DNA from: Diphasiastrum complanatum
Taxonomy: Eukaryota > Streptophyta > Lycopodiopsida > Lycopodiales > Lycopodiaceae
Length of the DNA: 64,000 nucleotides
Direction of reading: 5' to 3'
NCBI GenBank assembly: GCA_029204225.1
Contig: CM055092.1
Location: 22,407,669 to 22,471,668, forward strand
Shown here: positions 22,751-36,216 of the stretch, in pieces
Layout of the letters: each line of letters begins with the position of its first letter
Position numbering within the stretch: position 1 is the first letter of the stretch
Program-made: the position numbers and the translations under genes
The notes under the pieces: generated by a model
The model's input: only the letters and a program-made list of their open reading frames with translations
Databases searched by the model: none
Told to the model about the DNA's origin: nothing

Positions 22751-25700
22751 TGTCAGAAATTGTTGACTCCTGCAACTTTGTCGCAAAGGTGACAAAGCGA
22801 AACGAAGTGAAGGGCAAACAGACCCCGAAGACCGAAAGAAAAGTATTCGAGATTGGGCCAATGACCAGGTGATAAAACACACTAGAGGAAGACATAAAAC
22901 GAAAGAAAGCAATTTGCACTGCCAAGTGGCAGCTCGATGAGCGTGGTGTATTGTACTTCACGCTCAGCTGGAAGAGACAACGATAACATATAATAACTAA
23001 CTAGTTAATTAGCATTAACTTGTCTTGTAATTCTTTGATTAACTGTCTTGTAAACTCCACACAATGGAGATAAATACGCATTTTTTTTTATCAACCCAAA
23101 ATAGAGACGATGTAGAGAATGAAAAGAATAGAAGAGAGAAAAGCTGTGCATGAAAGTCTACCAACGAGCACAACATAGTGATTGAGGTGGGCGTCAAGCC
23201 GCCAACGAGCGAGACACTGACCAACTCACTGGAAAACACAAAAACAGAAAATACAATTGCTCTCTCTCCACCTCATCATTTGTGTCATCTTCTTGATTGA
23301 TTCTCTCATGATCTGTAATCTATAGTCGTTTGCTTAGGATCCTGAAAAAAAAAAAAAAAAACACAACAAAATTTTTACATGGTATCAGAGCTGCAGGTTA
23401 TCACTACATGATATCTGAGCAGTGATTCTCTAAGAAAAGACAATATGGCTACAACAATCCAAAAGAGAATAGCAACCAGTCTTGATGGCGAAAACTACAG
23501 AGTATGGAAATTCAAAATCAAAACACTTTTGAAGGGTGAAGGCATCTGGTCAGTGATTGAACTCACAGAGGTGCAGCCTCCAAAGAGAGACCCAAGGAGA
23601 TTTGAGTGGATCAGAAAAGATGAACATGCAATGACAATCATCGTTTCGTCCATTAACGAAGAAATACTCATGCAGATTGAAGATTGTGAGAGCAGCCATG
23701 AAGCATGGAAAAGACTAAAGCAGAAGTACGAAGTGAGGACTGCTGCTTAAATGATGCATCTTCATAATCAGCTACAATATATGCGATGGGATGGCAACCA
23801 GTTGGATCAGCATGTTGAGAAGATCAGAACAATCTTTGTTCAACTCACTGCATCAGGGTAGGAACACTAGGTCCCAGTAGCACAACAACTGATGTACTTC
23901 ATGAAATCCCTACCTGCGTCCTATCAGCCGTTGAGAATGCTCATACTGAGCCTACCAGATATGACATTCGAGAGAGCAATCAGTCTTGTCGTTGATGAGA
24001 GACTGATGAGGCATGAAAGAGAAGGAAGCAGTGACCAGGAGAAGGCTCTTTTCACGAAGGGAAAGAAGAAGAACAAACCCAGACCCAGATTCGACAAAGC
24101 AAATACAAAGTCTTTGAGTAGAGGCAACGGCAACCAACAAACATCCTCCCGTGATCACTACCACAAGCCAGGACATGCAGCCAACAAATGCTGGTTTAAC
24201 CCGACAATACCTTGCATGCACTACAAGAAGAAGGGACACTCTGCATACGATTGCAGATTCAACCCGAAAAGAAAAAACAAAACTGACAAGGCAAATGTTG
24301 TAGAGTCGTCAAAGGATGCAGACAAAAATGATGAGGCCTTCACAATATTCGATGAAGCCTCAACAAGCTACACTGAATAAGACTGCGATGTAGTCATTGG
24401 TTCAGCAGCAACCTCACACATCACTTGCAACAAAAGAATCTCGATCGACTATAGAGAACTCAAAAACAACAGAGTAGTGATTCTAGGCAATGGGAGCCGA
24501 CACAATGTCAAGGGCGTCGAAACTCTACAACTACGAACACTGTTGAGACAAGCAAAGCTGCCAAGAGCACTCTACGTACTCTCATTAAGAAAAGACCTAC
24601 TATCAGTCTCCAAGATGGCAAATCTTGGAATACGAGTTCTATTCGATGGCAATTATGCCGGATGATCGAGAAAACAACAAACAAGTTGTTGACAGTTGGA
24701 TGCAGAGAAGGCAATCTCTACCAAGCCAAGATAATCAGCAATTCTGATAGCATACTAAATGCATCAGAAAATGAAGATCAACTCTGGCACAGAAGAATAT
24801 ATCATCTGAACATGAGGAGACTCTATGACATGAGCAAGAAGGACATAGTCATAGGTTTGAAAATATCCAGACCCAATACTGAGTTCTGCAAAGCCTGTCA
24901 GAAAGAGAAACAACATAGGATGTTGAAAAATGAAAACTCATCTATCTTGACTTTAGGCTTTTGGCAAAGTTTCTTCTATGTGTATGTAATGTTTCATGTT
25001 GTAAATGCCAAATTTGGCCTAGAAGAAACTCGAGCTACATGGTTTCTTCAAGTCTAGTTGGTAATATACAAATTGCATATAGAATGTAGACATAGAAATG
25101 TCAATAATAGGCTTGTAGAAACTCGTGGCACATCACATGCAATGGTTGTAAGTGATCCATAGTGACATGCAAGGCATGCACAAAGTGAATTGGACACATG
25201 CATGATGATTTGTAACCACTCTTTGCAAGGCAAAGAAAAGCAATTGGATTAAATATACAAAGTTGTAAGGTTCAAGAGGGAGTGTCAGAAATTGTGAACT
25301 CCTGCAACTTTGTCGCGAAGGTGACGAAGCGAAACGAAGCGAAGTGCAAACATACCCTGAAGACCGAAAGAAAAGTATTAGAGATTCGGCCCAACGACCA
25401 AGTGACAAAACACACTAGAGGAAGACACGAAACGAAAGAAAGCAATTCGCACTGCCAGCTGGTAGCTCGATGAGCATGGTGTATTGTACTTCACGCTCAT
25501 CTGAAAGAGACAGCGATAACAGAAAATAACTAACTAGTTGATTAGCATTAACTTTTTTTGTAATTCTCTGATTAACTATTTTGTAAACTCCACACAGTGG
25601 AGATAAATACGCATTTTTGATCAACACGAAATAGAGACGATGTAGAGAATGAAAAGAATAGAAGAGAGAAAAGTTGTGCATGAAAGTCTGCCAACGAGCA

Positions 25701-25907
25701 GAACACAGGGATTGAGGTGAGCATCAAGCCGCCAACAAGCGAGACACTGACCAGCTCACTGGAAAATGCAAAAATAGAAAATACAATTGCTCTCTTCTCC
25801 ACCTCATCGTTCGTGTCGTCTTCTTGATTGATTCTCTCATGATCTGTGATCTGTAGTCGCTTGCCTAGGATCCTGAAAAAAAAGGAAAACACAACAAAAT
25901 TTCTACA
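22751..25907 (+). mobile_element. Nested deletion-derivative copia element (copia-2), TSD CATGT
   Basis: The left LTR is 22751-23379 (TGTCAGAAATTG...TTTTTACA, 629 bp) and the right LTR 25283-25907 (625 bp). CATGT flanks both sides (22746-22750 and 25908-25912). The priming site TGGTATCAGAGCTGC starts at 23380, directly at the LTR end. A polypurine tract (CAAGAGGGAG) precedes 25283. The internal region is only 1.9 kb. The LTRs differ at roughly one site in ten by eye, many differences being transitions, so this is not recent. It sits 37 bp inside the 3' LTR of copia-1. Confidence 0.92.
23445..25057 (+). pseudogene. copia-2 gag, protease remnant and pre-integrase; RT absent
   Basis: The gag starts MATTIQKRIATSLDGENYRVW at 23445 (residues quoted are within the motif) and breaks at TAA 23748. 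It resumes at about 23755 with LHNQLQYMRWDGNQLDQHVEK and again from 23892 to 24380, with two CCHC-like knuckles, one damaged and one CMHYKKKGHSAYDC. The protease motif is degenerate (VVIGSAATSHIT, about 24395; Asp lost). Pre-integrase reads LWHRRIYHLNMRRL and FCKACQKEKQHR (about 24785-24920). Integrase core, reverse transcriptase and RNase H are all deleted. A non-autonomous remnant. Confidence 0.85.
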
Positions 25908-26553
25908 CATGTAGAATATTGTGAATTATGTGCATAAGTGGATCCCACACATGTAAGGCCAAGGTGCCACGTGGGAAACCAATTCTAGTGTAGTTTAGAT
26001 TGAGTCTAAAGAGTTGGTCATGTCTATTTGGTCGTGATTTACACCTAAATTTATGATGAGATATTAACCAACTAGCGACCTACTTGGCATGACTATGGGA
26101 AAGTGCCTAGGGTTGAAAATTAGGACAAGAAAGCCAAGTTAACTTCCTTATTACATGCTGGAAATTCACCTAGCTTTACAAAGGAAGTGGCTTTCACTAT
26201 GTATTCCATCCTCCCATAATGAGAAGATAGATTATTTTTTTATGCTCATTGGCAATCTTGAGCTACTACACTTTTGTATTGTGTGTTTATGATCCAAATG
26301 CAACCAAAGTGATTCAGAATTCATACTCTATCTACATGCCATACAGCAGGCTATGGTTCACACGTGTGGACTCGAATTTCATCTATGATCAATGTTTGAT
26401 GATTGTTCTTGCTTGTTGTTTGTCAAATTGCCAATCTAGATCAACTTTTTTGTGTCTAGTTTTTTTATAGACTGTTAAGCAAGCATCCAATCACTCTTGT
26501 GGATATTTTGTAAATCCATTTATGGTCCAAAAGTACAGTACCTTCATATATCA

Positions 26554-28115
<1,562 letters not shown>

Positions 28116-28119
28116 GAGC

Positions 28120-29121
28120 CAACAATGAAGAAACAAAGTGTTTTTGAACACAAAGCCTTGCTAGCTTACACCCCCTCGACACGAAACACGACGAGTTTCG
28201 TGAACACAAAAGTCAACGAAGACAATGACGAGCATCTTCGCGAACTCGAACATTTGAAGACATGAAACACGACGAGTTTCACGAACACGAACGATCCACG
28301 AACGAGATTCCCTTGCGGTCCTATATGAGAGAAAGGCGAACGAGGTAAACGAAACCAACGATGGAAACGAAACTTGTTCTGTCCTCACGCTCCAAGGAGT
28401 ACCACCAGAGATCACGCAAGTACCAAAAGTACAGAGATCTGACCCGATGGCATGACATCAGCAGATACTCCCTAGGTCGTGGCTAAACTGCCACTCTTGT
28501 AATTCTCTGATTAGTTGTAGATGGTTAATCACTCTAATCTTAGATTCGCATAGAGAGACTGTACTTACTGAATAATACTTGACATATATCAATAGGATAC
28601 ACAGTGTGTAACCAAGTAAGTAGAAGACGAACACAGACAGAAGCTCCGTCTGCGTGTGAGAAGACAATTCTGTCTAGGATCAGAAGATCCGATTGTCCGC
28701 TAGTAAAGTGAGACTACTACTCGTGAGAGAACCATGCTTCTCTCATGCCAACGCACTGCGTGGATTCGCATGCAGTGCCCTGAAGAAACCAGAGAAAATC
28801 AATATAGATTATTTTCTGGTTGTGTTTGATCTTGAATGTCGAATGCTTATGCTATTTTTTTTTAATATGTCAGAGTTTTCTTGTTCCCTTTGAATTCCGC
28901 ACCTTAGTTGAAATGAAGTCGAATGCTATATTAATTTTATGAATGTAGATCAGTTGTACATGACTATCCTCTGAAGGATTGTAGGAGTGTTTCAGCTGGC
29001 AGTGTTCAGCGAATGCATCTGAACTCCATCCGAATCAGACAAGAGAGTCGCGAATGTTTCGTGAATTTTTCTTCTCACGATTCTCATCAGTGATATCAGA
29101 GCGCTGACTCGATTCTCTTCA
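28120..29121 (+). mobile_element. copia-5 5' LTR and duplicated priming site
   Basis: The right end is defined by TGGTATCAGAGCC at 29123-29135. A second, mutated priming site (TGATATCAGAGC at 29091) lies 32 bp earlier in a short tandem duplication, so the true LTR end is either about 29088 or 29121. The left end is not fixed and is estimated near 28120. The segment TTGTAATTCTCTGATTA at about 28498 is shared with the copia-2 LTR, showing a related family. The left part (28175-28380) is dense in CGAA/TTCG motifs. Confidence 0.6.
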
Positions 29122-29233
29122 GTGGTATCAGAGCCACCTGTCATATTCTGACATAGCCGAGAAGCTAGCAGATCCAGGAGGCCAAGCATTCAGACAATCA
29201 ACCAAATGACAAGAAAATAGACTTCACGAAGCA

Positions 29234-30013
29234 ATGGCTTCAATCAGCAGCATGCAGAACAAGATCTGCACAATACTTAATTCTTCATGATCTAACTTTC
29301 TAGCTTGGTAAGTTAAGACATCTTTGATACTCAAGGGTGAAGGACTCTTCCCCTGGGTGGATGGCACACAAGAAATGCCTACGACAACAGGCAAGGAGCT
29401 ACGCAAATGGAGGGAGAAAAACGATAAGGCAGTAGCCTTGCTATCATCTTCCATTGAAGATAGCCTTACACTTGACTTGTCTACACTCTCCAAAGCTAAG
29501 GAGATGTGGGATACACTGCTCACAAGATTTCAGACGAAATCGAGAAGTCAGATTATGATGCTGGAAGATCAGCTGACGAATCTGCAATGGGATGGAAAAG
29601 AACTCACCTCTTTTGTGAGAAAGATGAAGGATCTGTTTCTGTCACTGCACAATTCAAGAGCAGAGAATGCAGTATCAACTGAGAAGTAGCTCACATATTT
29701 GTTGAGAGCCTTACCCAGATCTTTCCAGACGACACGAACCTTGCTCGCGAAAGATCCTACCACGAACCTCAAAAAGGCGATTGGCGAGATTCAAGAGGAA
29801 GTCGAGGCCAGAGAGCATCTTGATCACAAAGATGGTTCTGACCAGGCACTCTACGACAACAAAAAAAAAATCAAAGAAACAGTTCAAGCCTAAGAGGGAG
29901 TCGAATCAGAGGCAGGACCGTGACCAGCAAGTAGAGGGGACCAGCAAAAGCAACTGGAAGACCAAAGGAAGGTCGAAACGACAAGATACCGATAAGAAGA
30001 TGGGAGGAATTTG
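29234..30013 (+). pseudogene. copia-5 gag fragment
   Basis: ATG at 29234 begins MASISSMQNKICTIL. After early stops, the frame from about 29324 reads ILKGEGLFPWVDGTQEMP, DSLTLDLSTLSKAKEMWDTL and EDQLTNLQWDGKELTSFVRK, a copia gag (UBN2 type). It is interrupted by TAG at 29687 in EK*LTYLLRALPRSF, where relatives have Gln. It then runs to a lysine-rich end at about 30010. The zinc knuckle and all of pol are missing; a different element follows. Confidence 0.82.
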
Positions 30014-32689
30014 ATAATGGGCTATTGTTTGAAGGGCGATTAACTATATGTAGGGCTGTGGACTGTACAGATTAGCCATTTGCAAGTTTGTTATGTTATT
30101 TGACCCGCCAGACGCTTAACATTGGTGCGTCTGCCGGGAGTTACCTGATAAGAGATACTGATTGAAGGGTAGTCATACTACCAATGGCCTACAAATTTCA
30201 TACGTCTCAGATTGCATATGTTGTGAACAATTCTACTGTTTAGACCGTCATCCGCAAGATAGCATGGTTGTGCAAGCTACTAGTGCACATGTTGTTTTCA
30301 GAAAACCGATATCAAGTATCACAGGTTGAAGTGGTTAGCATCACACAGTGATGTGTGCTGATCCCACACCTAGAACATACGTTTTAGGACCTTGCCACAC
30401 ATGAGTGCGCAATCCACTCCTAGTTGCACATGATCCAACTTCACCAAGGACATCCTATTTTCAATACCTGAAAAGAATAGGAACTGCATACAGTTTCACC
30501 AGCAGGAAGTTTAGGCTGTGATGCCAAGTACTACTAGAAATCTTTCATAGAGTGACGGGACAGGTCAGAGAATGGGGTTCTGTATGAAGCCTATGGTGAA
30601 AGTGAAAACCAGAGCCCTGAGTCGAAAGTCATTACCCTACGACCCCCCAACACTAGCATCCAGGAATGATGGCACTTGGTATGCAGCACCGATGAATACT
30701 ATGCATGGGTATGGGCCAATTAGAATCCAACAGACTAGTGACTTGGTAGAGCTAGTGAGGACTACGCAGTACTATTAACGAGATTTGGAAGATCTACGGG
30801 ATGAGTTGGGAGAAACACGAATCTCGCACACAGTACCAATTGACCTTTACCCGATAGAAATGAGTATCGCCCTAGATAGGACATAATAGGGATACATCAT
30901 ACGAATGTGGCGAACAAGAGTACATTGATGCATACTAACAAGGATGGGTACCAAAACCGTATCCAAGAATCCCAAGAGGTATTGATGGATATATTCCATT
31001 GGGAAAGAGGCATGCCAGGCTATGTCTCTGAAGAAGATATCGAGAACAAGGGGCCTGAACTAGAAATTAGGGAGGAAATAAGGAATACTATACCTCCAAC
31101 CATGGATAAATCCTATGATATGGGAAGGATATTCGATGTGGTAGGCGCAGATCTTCCATTTCTACCATGGAATTCAAACATACACCAAAATCACCCATAT
31201 CAGTTGAGAGATTTGAATAGTTTAGCCTCCTATTCCATACATCATGATAGGATTACCACACATGGTGAATACCCAGACAACAAGGTGGATGTTGGATAGA
31301 TGTGGTAAGGTGACAACAATACACCCTTATCCTTGATTTCACATGGGGGAGTCATGGGGTGGTATAAGTTTGACTTTGCTTTGCCGATTTGGTTTTGTTA
31401 TATTTTCTTTATTGGTCAACATTCTATCTTGTTTTAAAATACCACTAAAAGAAAAAAATTGTTTCAGTATGGGATTCGTTATTACTACATGTAAGATTCA
31501 TAGACACTGTAAACAGTGATCTACAAATATCTCAGTTGATTTGACTCCATTCCCTCACGCTGCATTGCATCATGTAGGCACAATGTGCTTGGTTATTTGA
31601 TTGCAAGACCGTTGTCTCATGCATCCATACCCCTGCATTCTGCATATACTCTGAGCTGCATAGGGCATTACATATTTTCTCCTATGGGCATGAGTGTTTG
31701 ATCAAAAGCATAAAAGAGAGGGTAAGAGAGGAAAAAGTGGGAACAGAAACAGTGCAGTGGGGTGGGGAGTGACTCCATTGCCCAATGGGTAAGGCACAGA
31801 AGAAAAATATATATATAAAAAAAAAAAAAAAAACAGAAAAAGAGAAAGAAAGAAAGACTGAGAAAAAAGTAAGAGAAAAAAGAGAAAAAAGAAAAAGACT
31901 TCAACTGTATGTATCAGATCTCGAACCAATTTGTGAGGATGAGTGACACCTCGCACATCCATAAGAGGTGAGGATGATTTCCTAATTGATTCCATAGACT
32001 AGTGGAAAACCAGTACTTCCTAGCATCTTGTGTATTGGATCTTAGGACAGTAAGTTGTCCTACATGGACTATTGTCAGAATATAGGGCTTGAGAGAAGAG
32101 TCAATACAGAGAGGAGACTAGATGGTTATTCCCTGTTGAATCAGTTCTTAGAGACTATACGTTGAATGTCTAAAAAAAAAAAAAAGAGTTGGTAATCACC
32201 AGTCTGGACCGATTTCAGAGTTGGGGCATCAAAGCCTCATTGCGTATGCATTCACACACACATCAATGACACGGTGTTAGACACAATACTGTTGACTTGC
32301 ATCCATATCATCCTATCTCCAATCCTGAGATTTGCATTTGCATATCCCTCCATGCATGGGTCCGAAGGTGGGCATTGTCTTACATCTGATGGAATTGGGA
32401 GCATTTGCCATGTAGGTCACAGGTGGGTTTTTGCAGATATGAAGACACCAAATTGTTCAAAGATGCTGTGGTTAAATCCAATCCGGTTGCAGATGGATCT
32501 TAAGGGCTAAATTATTGGCCTTTGGGTAGGAAGTTGTTGAAGACATCCTACCAACTCACTGTGGTTAGCATCACCTAGCAAGGGTGCTGAGCCCACTAAC
32601 CTTGATCCACCACCAGGAGCTGGTCTACGAAACCAGAAACTTTGGGTCCGTCGTATGGGGACCATACTACCCAGTGGTAGTCGCCAATG
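30014..32689 (+). other. Unclassified LTR-retroelement-like internal region
   Basis: GACGCTTAACA|TTGGTGCGTCTGCC at about 30111-30135 resembles an LTR end followed by a gypsy-type priming site. Downstream, open stretches at 30572-30778 and 30907-31299 (the latter about 130 codons: EVLMDIFHWERGMPGYVSEE, then EEIRNTIPPTMDKSYDMG) show no domain I recognise. A similar phrase, GTGGTTAGCATCAC, occurs at about 30333 and 32562. A purine-rich A/AG stretch lies at 31800-31900. Interpreted as a non-autonomous or highly decayed gypsy-like element; this is inference. Confidence 0.35.
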
Positions 32690-35412
32690 TTAGCCGATAT
32701 TTTCGCACGGAAAATCGGACTAATATTGAAGTTTAAGTTCGCAATAATTGAAAAAATCGGCATGTAAAACCCGGTTATTAGAGAAAAATCGGCACAAATT
32801 TGCCTTAGGTTTGGGTCCCAGCCCGTCCTTAAGTGGCTAGACACAGTTTAAAAGTAAGAAACTGACTTTCGAAAAACCCGTCAGAAATATTTTGTGGTCA
32901 ATTTTTGTAAAGACCGAGCAAGAGTGCCGGTCTACCTAGAATTGGGTCCTAGCCTGTCCTAAATGAGGCTAGAGGAAATTTTGCGGCCTTAGAAATGGTC
33001 GGTAAATATTTTACGGCCCGTGCTAAAATCATACCATGTACTGAGTCCATTTTTACTAATATATGATCACTCAGCGTATTTTTCAGGGAAACCGTGTTGT
33101 CGTGGGAGCCCTAGTCATGAGTGTCGAAAAAGTCAACCAGAGAAGAAAAAACGGAGAAAGAAAAGTTTCGGGTAAAAACGGGACCGAGAAATATGGATTC
33201 AGTGTCAAGGAGTCACAGAAACCCTAACGGCAAAGTTTGGGCAATTTACGGACAATTAACGAAATGTGTGGGCCAAGTGGTTACCCAACATGCCAAAAAC
33301 TCGGACAAATGAGCAGTAGGCGCACGACCCTTGAAAAATCGAAGGAAGGCTGAAAACACAGGTACCCAAAGAAAAACGAAGGCCGCCTACTAAAAATAGG
33401 GGTTAAAAAAGGGCCTCACCCAAGATTTGGATATTAAATGCCAAAACACCTTGGAGGCTATAAAAATTGGGAGGTACACCCACTAGCCATTGACATTTTG
33501 GGCTTCTAGGGTGTACAAAAGGGAAAACTTGAATGGCCTCCCTAGCCTTTGACAAAAATGGCATCTTGGCTAGTTTTGGAAGAGAGCCTTGAATGCACCA
33601 CTCCCCCACTCTCTTATGGAGGCCACTAGGTGTACTATCAAATGGGTTGGGGACAAATGGCAAAGAGGGCTTGAAGGGCATGAAGAATGACAAGATGGCA
33701 ATTTTGAAGGGGGACACTTGGGATTTACTATAAAAGGAGGCCACTCTTTGTGTTAAGATATAGTTGATTGATAGTTGGATGATGATGTGATAGTTGGATG
33801 ATAGTTGGGTGAGTTAGATGATGATGTGATAGTTTGATGTGATGTTGGTTGAGAGTTTTTTAGAGTTAAAAGTTTTTGGAAGATGGGTGCTTGCTTGAGA
33901 GATCTTTGTTGATGAGTAGGTTTGATTCCTTGTAAGTTTGGTTTGATGGATGGTTAAATGTGGTTTTTGCCTTATAGTATGCTTATGCATTGGTACAAGT
34001 ATTGTCTTGCATAGTTGTTTGTGGAGTGATGGATGTTTGGGGTTGAATGCTTGTTAGTGGATTGAGGGTAGACTCACTTGTAGTTGATAACAATGGATAG
34101 GTTGGGTGCTTGTGGTTTGGTTTGAGAGTTGTGTTTTTCCCTCCAATTAGTTGATTGATTGTTGGAGGCTTGATTGGGTTGATGGAGTTTTTGTTTGCAC
34201 TCCTTCGGATTGAATCTATGCTTGTTGATGGGAAAAGTGGATTGTGCTTGAACATTAGAGTAATGTGTTGAGAGAATTGCTTTTGTTGAGAGTGATTTCA
34301 TGGTGAGGGTTGGTTGGTTGGTTGTAGTCCATTGTCATACTAGTAGGCTTATATTTTGAATGAGTGAGATGGTTTGCTTGAGGGCTTGGTGTGAGTGATG
34401 GGTTGCTGATTTTTTTAGCCATTGTATCTTTCTGGCCTGTTTTTTTTTAAGACTTTCGGTTCAGTTTTCTCTCAACTGAACCGTTAACATTTCAATCGCA
34501 CCGTTCATATTCCAGAAACTTTCATTTTCTTCATTTTCTCCTTTTAGACCAATTCGATCGAATACGCATAAAGTGGAAAAAACTGCGTCAACATGCCTGG
34601 CTCTGATTTTTGCTACAAGGTTCATGACTAGAGTTTCCACGAACCGGCTACCTAATTGCGCATTGAGGTATGTTATGATTTTTCAAACTCTATTTGTACC
34701 AATAAACATAAAGTAGTATGTTTTGTCATGAACATGTTATGGTGTGTGATAGTAGGGTTTTTCCACATTTCCAACTAAATCGTTATAAGCGTTTTTGTTG
34801 GGAAGCAAGTAAGTTTCATGAAGTTCTGGTTGTAAGTTTTTTAAGTTAAATCGGAATGCAATGTGAGGTTATTGCTATAGTCAGCTACATGTGAATAAGG
34901 TCTTTATAAAGCATTTTTTGAAGCAAGTAAGGTTTTATAGACCGCTTACATCTGTTTAGTAACAAGGTCATATAGATTTGAGTTCGGATGCGTTTGCATT
35001 TTGTGGTTATGCTCGTTCAATTGAGTGAATAATGGGTCGATTGTGCATTGTAGTGAATCGTACTAAAATTTTAGAACCAGAATGGTAGTATGCCGGTGTG
35101 TAGTGTTTCAGGAACCAGACACTCCAAAGATTCCGTACTTACTATTGTTTTGACATGATAAAATCGTTTGTGTTTTGGCCGGATAGGATAAGTAGCTATT
35201 GAGGTTTTTTCGTTTACTCCATGTGTCATCTAGGATATGTAATTGCTATTCTTGAATGATTTGAGCTAGACTGACAAGCCAATACCCTGTATGGAGTCCT
35301 CTCTCCTGAGACGCTCTGAGTGCTATTTCTCCCGGTGAAAGACACTATCAGTCACCATTCACCATTCGACTATTCGGCCACAACTTGACATCGACTTTTC
35401 GGATCCACCGCG
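32690..35412 (+). other. Probable long LTR or LTR-like non-coding region
   Basis: It starts around TGTTAGCCGATATTTTCGC (about 32689) after a purine-rich stretch. It holds repeated phrases (TGGGTCCCAGCCCGTCCT at about 32813 and TGGGTCCTAGCCTGTCCT at about 32945) and a TATA-like ACTATAAAAGGAGGCC at 33728, typical of an LTR promoter. No coding sequence was found on either strand. The GATGATGTGATAGTTGGATG phrases near 33770-33840 form a short degenerate repeat. The boundaries are not resolved. Confidence 0.35.
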
Positions 35413-35940
35413 CCCATGGCCTAATGAGCACGCAAGCTTAAGTTGTAAATAAAACAAAATAGACTTGGGCCTTTGTAATTAAAATAAAACTTGAGGCCCA
35501 CAGTCGATTTTAAACTTAGAGTTTACTTTTTTAGAGTTGGGTCCATTTTTGGACTCACATGAATCTTGTGATTTCCAATGTACTTTTTGTGGACCCTTGG
35601 ATCAAGTTGGGTCCAAGATGAATGGATAGGATCAATGTAAATATTAGCCAATAGGATTTTGGGGCAAGGGCCTTCCCCATTTTATAAAAAGGCACCCTTT
35701 GTACTCTATTTCCATGCTTAATGAGAAGGAGAAAACTCTACCACTTTTTGGAGAGAAGCATCCTCATTTGCTATTCACTACTTGCTAATGCTTTTGATTG
35801 TGTTTACATTGCTTTCTATTTTCATGTTGATTGGTTGTCATAGTTAATGTTTCTCCATTAGCAAGCATAAGGAGCATTTGAGCTAACCTCCACTCTCATC
35901 CTCTATCTCTCTCTTCTCTCTTCTCTTCTCTCAATCTCTT
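35413..35940 (+). repeat. LTR-like repeat, plus-strand copy of an inverted pair
   Basis: From CATGGCCTAATGAGCA to the CT-rich end this segment is repeated in opposite orientation at 41264-41772 with high identity. It contains a clear promoter-like TTTTATAAAAAGGC at about 35681. It is most simply an LTR of one family. Confidence 0.8.
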
Positions 35941-36104
35941 CTAATCTTCCTTTTCCTTGCAGCTACAATCATGTTGAAAGTAGTTTAGGGGAGTAGAGTT
36001 AATGGAAGTAGTGTTAGTGGTGGTAGAGTTAGATGAAAAGTAGGGAACTAACTAAAAGTAGCATCTAGCATCTATGCATAGTTAGGTACCTATCCAGTGA
36101 ACTA

Positions 36105-36216
36105 ACCCTTGTTGACAGGCAAGAGGGCTATACTATGCAAGATCTTTGACCCTACATTTGCCATGACTTGTTCTCTCACAAAATGATAAGCCACTTCAAT
36201 ATGCTTGCTCCTTGCA
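36105..36216 (-). pseudogene. Copia RNase H scrap on the minus strand
   Basis: On the minus strand it reads RSKHIEVAYHFVREQVMANV, the conserved end of copia RNase H. It stops abruptly at about 36216, where plus-strand gag begins, so this is a recombination junction. Confidence 0.8.

Larger units (their letters stand above)
18147..26548 (+). mobile_element. Full-length dead Ty1/copia element (copia-1), TSD TATCA, hosting a nested element
   Basis: The 5' LTR is 18147-18807 (TGTGAAAA...TTTCACA, 661 bp), followed at once by the priming site TGGTATCAGAGCT (18808). The polypurine tract GAGGAGGAG (22705-22713) precedes the 3' LTR. That LTR is split into 22714-22750 and 25913-26548 by a 3,157-bp nested element plus its TSD. 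The element is bounded by TATCA at 18142-18146 and 26549-26553. The last LTR dinucleotide has mutated from CA to TA in the 3' copy. Without the nested element it is about 5.2 kb. The LTRs are clearly diverged, so the insertion is old and older than copia-2. Confidence 0.9.

Noticed and set aside
31770-31935. Possible SINE or tRNA relic (CCCAATGGGTAAGGCAC and CTCGAACC)
   Set aside because: The two motifs are on opposite strands, so they cannot form one promoter.
31668-31995. Minus-strand frames with phenylalanine-rich, membrane-like runs
   Set aside because: They come from an A/AG-rich low-complexity stretch; the hydrophobicity is a composition effect.
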